Source: Coenobita brevimanus
Lineage: Eukaryota; Arthropoda; Malacostraca; Decapoda; Coenobitidae
Length of the DNA: 64,000 bases
Reading direction: 5' to 3'
Assembly: GCA_032717465.1 (NCBI GenBank)
Contig: CM064669.1
Span: 46,986,843-47,050,842 of the forward strand
A program made the position numbers and the translations under genes. Positions within the stretch are counted from its first letter, which is position 1. The number at the start of each line of letters is the position of its first letter. This document shows positions 58,980 to 64,000 of this stretch, piece after piece. The notes below the pieces were generated by a model that was not told the origin of the DNA, ran no database searches, and worked only from the letters and a program-made list of their open reading frames with translations.

Positions 58980-59725
58980 TATTATATGTGTGTAGTACGT
59001 ATGCATGTGTGTCTCTTAGTCTTCCCGTCTATTAAAAGATCCATGCAGTTTATTTACACATACTAAAACTCCGAAAACGACAACCTTTTTCAGCCATGCA
59101 TTGCGTAGGTAAACAAAGGGGACCCTACAGCTGACAATGTGTATTTTGGTCAGAAAGATGTCCTCCGAGGGGGTGTTGTGGCCATTTTATTGTATTTATT
59201 TATTTTTGTGACAAGTACGCTATCACACGCAAATCTTATCATCGCTGCGGACCAAACCTGCCAAATTTCACTCGGACTCGATTCGGGTATCATATTCTTA
59301 GCAGTACCTTTTGCACATGACAGCTCTAACATCCCCCTCTGCGCGGTTTAGTTACTTCTGTGGCCTCGTTGCAATACACCATGAGGGCAAGGGGCTTTGT
59401 GAGGGCAGCGGGAGAACGGGTTTGTGATCAGCTATTTGTGTTCCTATTTATTACTGTCTAACCATACTAGTCTGTTTGTATCTATTAGTATCGTTGTATC
59501 TCTGCCTGTCTCGTCGTAGATGCAACAAATCATTCGGAGGTAATGATAATAATAATGATAATAATAATAATAATAATCTGTTCAGTCAGTGAGGGGCTTA
59601 ATTTAATGAAAAGCTCGGTGGAGCGCCTGAGCTGCACAATATTGCACACCTGAAATTAACAGTGTGAGAAGCGTTACCTGTCTGCATGGGATTACTGCCT
59701 TGGGCTTACGGGATTAGGTTGGATT
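58333..59725. other. unique DNA with small microsatellites
   Basis: (CT)n at 58946-58977 and (ATA)n near 59540-59575. A GC-balanced block at 59110-59440 is open on both strands for 60-70 codons, with no recognised domain. Confidence 0.4.
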
Positions 59726-59729
59726 AGTG

Positions 59730-60184
59730 CCAGATACACTTGAACTAATCCCTCTCATGCTGGGTTAGCGTCTTCCACACTTGCACTAATCCTACTGTCA
59801 TTCTTTGTTCATCTCATGCTAGCTCTCTGTCACACTTCCTATTTCATGCTAAGATCTTTCACACTTATTCTGATTTATTATATAGTCTCATTCTGCCACA
59901 CTTGGTCTAACCCTCTGTCATTCTTTGTCGTATCTTGTTCATACTGTTACCTCACACTTGGTTTAATCTGTCATGGTGTCTTCTTCAGGTACACTTGATT
60001 TAAACCATTGTCATTCTTTGTCTTATCTCTCTCATGCTAGCTAATACCTCACACTTGCTCTAGTCTGTCATGCTGTCTCATGCTGCCACTCTTAGTCTAT
60101 TTTTTTTCTTCTTCTCAGGCTTGGTAATATTTGTCATACTTAACGTCATGCTATATCGTCCTGTCATACTTGGTCTGAAACTTT

Positions 60185-60249
<65 letters not shown>

Positions 60250-60890
60250 GCTGTAATATTAGTCAAACGATCTATCATATCTTAATTTTTCACACTTTAT
60301 TTGTCATACTGTCCTAAATCTGCCACACTTGGTCTAATCCTCTGTCATTCTTACCTAACCTCATTCATACTAATCAATATCCTTCACTGTTATTTCTAAT
60401 CTGTCATTCTATCTTAAAACAGCCATGCATTACTTAATCGCAGTGTGCTGTCAAATTTGTCACATTGATATCTGTCATACTGCCTAACATGTCACGCTTA
60501 ACCTTATCCCTGTCATGCTAAGCTAACCTGTCACACTGATATCAATGGCTGTCATTTTACCTCACAGTAGTCATGCTTTCCCCGATCTCGGAATCCTGAC
60601 TAGCTTATCACACTGTCTAATCCCAGTCATGCTTTACGTAATCCCAATCACAGTCTAATCCACGCTACACAGTACCTAATCCAAGTCATACTTTACCTAA
60701 TATCAGTCACATAATCTAATCCCAGTTACACTTGCCAAATACGTGGTACAGTTAAGCCAGTCACACTAATCCAGTACCAAACACACTTTAATGTCAGTCA
60801 CTCTTTACTTAGTCCCAGTCACACTTAATCCAATACTAGACACACTCAATTTCACTTTACTTCATATCAGCCATATTTCATGTAGTCTGT
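59730..60890. repeat. degenerate CACACTTGGTCTAATC minisatellite
   Basis: CACACTTGGTYTAATC, TCTGTCATTCTTTGTC and TCATGCTARCTAA words alternate over 1.1 kb. Units are near 56 bp in the left half and shorter (~25-30 bp, CTAATCCCAGTCACACTT) in the right. (CT)n at 60191-60247 interrupts. Composition stays C/T/A-rich throughout. Confidence 0.8.
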
Positions 60891-60924
60891 CACACTGTAC
60901 TGTATATTTAAAGCCAATTCCATA

Positions 60925-61079
60925 ATGATTATAATAATAATAATAATAATTATAATTAATTATTATTATTATTATTATTATAATTATAATTATAATAAGT
61001 CTTAGTATCAATATAATAATCATAGTAGTAATAAGGAGTTTTAGTAGTTGTAGTAGTAGTAGTAGTAGTAGTAATAATA

Positions 61080-61122
<43 letters not shown>

Positions 61123-61132
61123 TGATATTAAT
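60925..61132. repeat. (TAA)n / (TAG)n cluster
   Basis: ATA/TTA triplets, a short GTA run at 61047-61070, then (AAT)n to 61120. Confidence 0.92.
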
Positions 61133-61133
61133 A

Positions 61134-61227
61134 ATGAAAGTGACGAAGTTAAAATGCCACACAAAAATATAAGGCTACTGATTATACGAATATCATTTTT
61201 TCATGCACACTCCGAAGTAATATTAAA

Positions 61228-61310
<83 letters not shown>

Positions 61311-61390
61311 AAGTGACGAAGTTAAAATGCCACACAAAAATAAAAGGCTACTTATTATACGAGTATCATTTTTTTCATGCACATTCCAAA
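61134..61390. repeat. 173 bp tandem duplication containing (AAT)n
   Basis: ATGAAAGTGACGAAGTTAAA begins at 61134 and 61307. Both are followed by ATGCCACACAAAAATA, AAGGCTACT, ATTATACGA and TATCATTTTTT. About 82 bp of each copy is shared and differs at few positions; the rest of the first unit is (AAT)n at 61229-61306. Confidence 0.92.
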
Positions 61391-61404
61391 CTTTCAACCC
61401 GATT

Positions 61405-61560
61405 ACGTATTATTTTTCTTGCTAACGCCAGGTATTTATATTCAGCTCAGGAGAGAAGCCTGAGGGTGACAAGTTTAAAGTAAACTGTCTAACCCTTGGC
61501 CACAGCTGACATTCTGGTGGGTTATTCAGCTGCCGCCAGACAGTTTTGATCACCTTCAGC
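61405..61560. mobile_element. worn TTAA inverted-repeat element
   Basis: CTTGCTAACGCCAGGTATTT with ATATTCAGCTCAGGAGAG, and CCGCCAGACAGTTTTGATCA with CCTTCAGCTAAGAGG, are two decayed inner arms in direct orientation. Confidence 0.55.
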
Positions 61561-61893
61561 TAAGAGGGGCACATCCAGGCCAGGGGTAATGGTAGTGCAG
61601 TGGGTGGGAGGGTGTGGAGGCGGGGAGGATATAATCTTCACCGAAAGATGATATATACTTTAATGTATATACACACATATAGAGGCATATCTTTACGTTT
61701 ATGCCTATAATGCATGTAAATGTAAGTACTTATTTATTGATATTGTAGGCTGCCTTTAATAAGATCAACATCTGTGTCATTTATTAATCTAAAATTGTTC
61801 GTTTTGTTTTGAGGATCTTGCCATTTTTTTCCATGATGACGCAATTAGAAGAACGGAAAACTCGTACTATTAAATATTATGTGGCCTGGAGCT

Positions 61894-61900
<7 letters not shown>
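61561..61900. other. unique sequence
   Basis: Nothing recognised. Confidence 0.5.

Positions 61901-61979
<79 letters not shown>
61901..61979. repeat. (TA)n
   Basis: About 39 units. Confidence 0.97.
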
Positions 61980-61981
<2 letters not shown>

Positions 61982-62455
61982 TGTGTGTGTAGAGAGAAAG
62001 AGAGAGAATGAAGAATGTATTATCCACACCCAACCTAAACAGGGAAAAAAAAAAAAACACTTTGACTCAACATTTCTCAGTCTCATATTTACGGCCGCGT
62101 CTCTCATTTGCCCACGTGATGGAAGGTCAGAGGATTTCCATCTTCGTCCATAGATTTTACCTTGGGAGGATAAAAAGGATTATATTAAATAATTTAGTAA
62201 TGGTGCTGTTTTATGATTTTTCTAATATATATATTTACATACATACATATATATGAAGAAAGAGAGAGTGGGGGGGTTGAAAAGAGAAATAAGAGCGAGG
62301 CAAGGAGAGCGGGAGTGAATGAGTAAGGGAGAGAAGAGGATTAGATGGAGGAAAGAAATTCAGGAAGGAAAAATGAGTGAGGTGGAGACTAAAGAGGAGG
62401 TAGTGAGGGAGCGAGAGAGGGAACGCTTTCCTCATCTCTCTCTCTCTCTCTCATA
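61980..62455. other. unique DNA then purine-rich patch
   Basis: A run at 62045; A/G-rich 62255-62430; (CT)n 62435-62453. No gene recognised. Confidence 0.5.
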
Positions 62456-62569
62456 AGACAAGGAAAGGTTAACATCATACAGGGAAGCTGCCTTTATTTA
62501 ACCTTTTCACAGCGAGAGGGTCTTTCCTGACTTAAAAAACCTGGCATTAACTTGAACAGAAACCAAGAC

Positions 62570-62775
62570 TTGTTCTTACCAAGAGAGGGTTATCTTCCAC
62601 TTCCATCACCCTTATCCGACCATGACCTTTGACCTAACAGAAGAGATAATAGAGTTGCTTTAGACAAGAGAGGATTAACTTCCCTTGCTTTTATCTTATC
62701 TTACCTTTAGAGTCTTCTGCCCTTCCTACCACTTTTATCTGACCTTGACCTTTAACCTGGCAGATAAGAGGCTAG
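62570..62775. repeat. diverged ~124 bp tandem duplication
   Basis: CCTTATCCGACCATGACCTT and TTTATCTGACCTTGACCTTT (124 bp apart), each followed by RACCTRRCAGA and AGA, mark two worn units. Confidence 0.6.
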
Positions 62776-62820
62776 ACTAGGGGAAGTGAGATACCTGGAA
62801 CCTGCAATCACACAACACCC

Positions 62821-62905
62821 CTACCTGTAATTACCGTCTCCCTCACCTTTATATTCTAATTCCTACGTGTAATTACCTTATCTCCCTCACCTTTAAATCC
62901 TAATT
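62821..62905. repeat. 42 bp tandem duplication
   Basis: GTAATTACC starts at 62827 and 62869; both units continue TCTCCCTCACCTTTA and CTAATT. Confidence 0.85.
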
Positions 62906-62914
62906 GGCCTTGGT

Positions 62915-62926
<12 letters not shown>

Positions 62927-62949
<23 letters not shown>

Positions 62950-63042
62950 TAATATCTCCCGCGCTGCAGTCATGGCGGAGATTTAGTTTACACATGATAG
63001 TTAATGGAAGTGCATAGGAAGTTCATACAACCATTTTTTTGT

Positions 63043-63118
<76 letters not shown>
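62927..63118. repeat. (GT)n pair
   Basis: 62927-62947 and 63049-63118, separated by 100 bp of unique sequence. Confidence 0.95.
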
Positions 63119-63120
<2 letters not shown>

Positions 63121-63545
63121 TGTAAATTTGTGGTCAATATAAATCAGCCTCTTCCTATCTATCTGCCTGTTCATTGATCAATTTATATTTATCTGTAAGG
63201 TTGTGTCTATCTATCTGTATGTCTTATCTATCTATCTGTCTATCTATTTATCTGAGTTGGGGTAAAATCAGTTACACAATTATTACCACATTAGAAACGG
63301 CATGAGAATCCCCGAAGCACCTCTTTATCGATTTATTTTGCATTTTACATCTAACACTCTTCTCTTGTAACTTATATCAGTATTAATATAGTTTGCATTA
63401 ATATCGCAGCAAAGGGTACTGGAGTGTAAGGTACAGAATGAATCACTAATGTAGGAGTATTAAGACATCTCTAATCACTTACAATACGACGCAGAATCTG
63501 ATCGAAGTGGATGGACACAACTTTTCCCAGCTCACCACTCCATCT

Positions 63546-63576
<31 letters not shown>

Positions 63577-63596
63577 AGAACGGAGGAAGGAAAAAC
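63119..63596. other. unique DNA with (TCTA)n patches
   Basis: (TCTA/TCTG)n at 63208-63253 and a T run at 63545-63569. No gene recognised. Confidence 0.55.
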
Positions 63597-63835
63597 AAAT
63601 GGGTAAAAAAAAAATAATCTAGCATAACAGCCCGAAGGAAATGGTAAACAGCGTACATTACTTTCTATGCATAATCTACAGTTGTATATACAGTATATGC
63701 ACACACATATATATATGCACACAAATGGGTAAAAAAAAAAATAATCTAGCATAACAGCCCGAAGGAAATGGTAAACAGCGTACATTATTCGTTACCTTCT
63801 GTGCATAATCTACAGTTGTATATATATGCACACAT
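63597..63835. repeat. 126 bp recent tandem duplication
   Basis: AAATGGGTAAAAAAAAAA starts at 63597 and 63723 (126 bp apart). Both copies carry CTAGCATAACAGCCCGAAGG, AAATGGTAAACAGCGTACAT and CATAATCTACAGTTGTATAT almost unchanged; the second has a ~9-base insertion (TTCGTTACC). Confidence 0.93.
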
Positions 63836-64000
63836 TTAAGTACACGCACACAACAGTCACTGAACGGAGTCGCAATTGTCGATCATTTCTGTTGTCTGCT
63901 TACGTTTTCACATGAGATAAGCAACACTAGGTTAACTGCGGCCTACAGCTCTGGAATACTTACCTCATTAAATATTCAATGCGTCTATTTTTTCCATTAA
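63836..64000. other. unique sequence to right edge
   Basis: Nothing recognised. Confidence 0.5.

Noticed and set aside
59110..59440. Membrane-protein-like frame (hydrophobic LLYLFIFVTSTL)
   Set aside because: Only 70 codons, an equally long frame exists on the other strand, and no family was recognised; left as unique DNA.

Overview
The window looks like non-coding DNA from an arthropod nucleus, most likely a decapod crustacean (a crab or shrimp). This placement is an inference from three things: very heavy loading with CA, CT, TA, CCTA and CAC microsatellites; CCTAA/TTAGG-like pentamers of the arthropod telomere type; and decaying retroposons and short DNA transposons throughout. No complete protein-coding gene was recognised. 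Nearly every long open frame is a shadow of a simple repeat (poly-His, Thr, Val, Ser-Leu, Glu or Cys-Gly strings). The best coding signal outside transposons is a 28-codon open stretch at the extreme left edge (1-79), which runs into a good splice-donor-like GTGAGT. It could be the end of an exon of a gene lying to the left.

Layout. 1-4.1 kb is mostly unique sequence with small transposon relics. 4.1-5.9 kb is a degenerate CCCTG pentamer array that grades into CCTAA-like sequence and is split by a tRNA-derived SINE. 6.0-13.3 kb is a 7 kb C/A-rich, G-poor CAC/ACC/CAA satellite with nested higher-order periods (22/66 bp, 65/129 bp, and a recurrent ~50 bp non-CAC anchor), split by a second copy of the same SINE. 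13.4-14.3 kb is polypurine. 15.15-17.27 kb is a dead CR1-like non-LTR retrotransposon on the minus strand with two microsatellites grown inside its reverse-transcriptase frame. 17.4-27.9 kb alternates polypurine, polypyrimidine and CCTA tracts and contains a Helitron/MINE-like element and further retroposon copies. 28-40 kb is mixed unique DNA, SINEs, microsatellites and short inverted-repeat elements. 40.4-43.6 kb holds a polypyrimidine block facing a G-rich minisatellite. 43.6-64 kb is AT-richer, with many inverted-repeat elements and several degenerate minisatellites.

The main structure tying the window together is a set of mobile families. (1) A ~225 bp near-palindromic element has TTAACCCCTTCA ends and the inner motif CAGACGATTTTATTCAGCT. 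About twenty whole or broken copies are visible, and its TTAA ends suggest a piggyBac-type MITE. (2) A ~350 bp tRNA-derived SINE has three copies. (3) A ~200 bp SINE-like element has six copies, most ending in CTG/CTA-type trinucleotide repeats. (4) Elements ending in a microsatellite plus a terminal hairpin resemble Helitron-related microsatellite-carrying elements. Many microsatellites here sit at a fixed place in one of these elements, so transposition appears to seed much of the simple-sequence DNA. No operon, CRISPR, defence locus, rRNA or functional tRNA gene was found.
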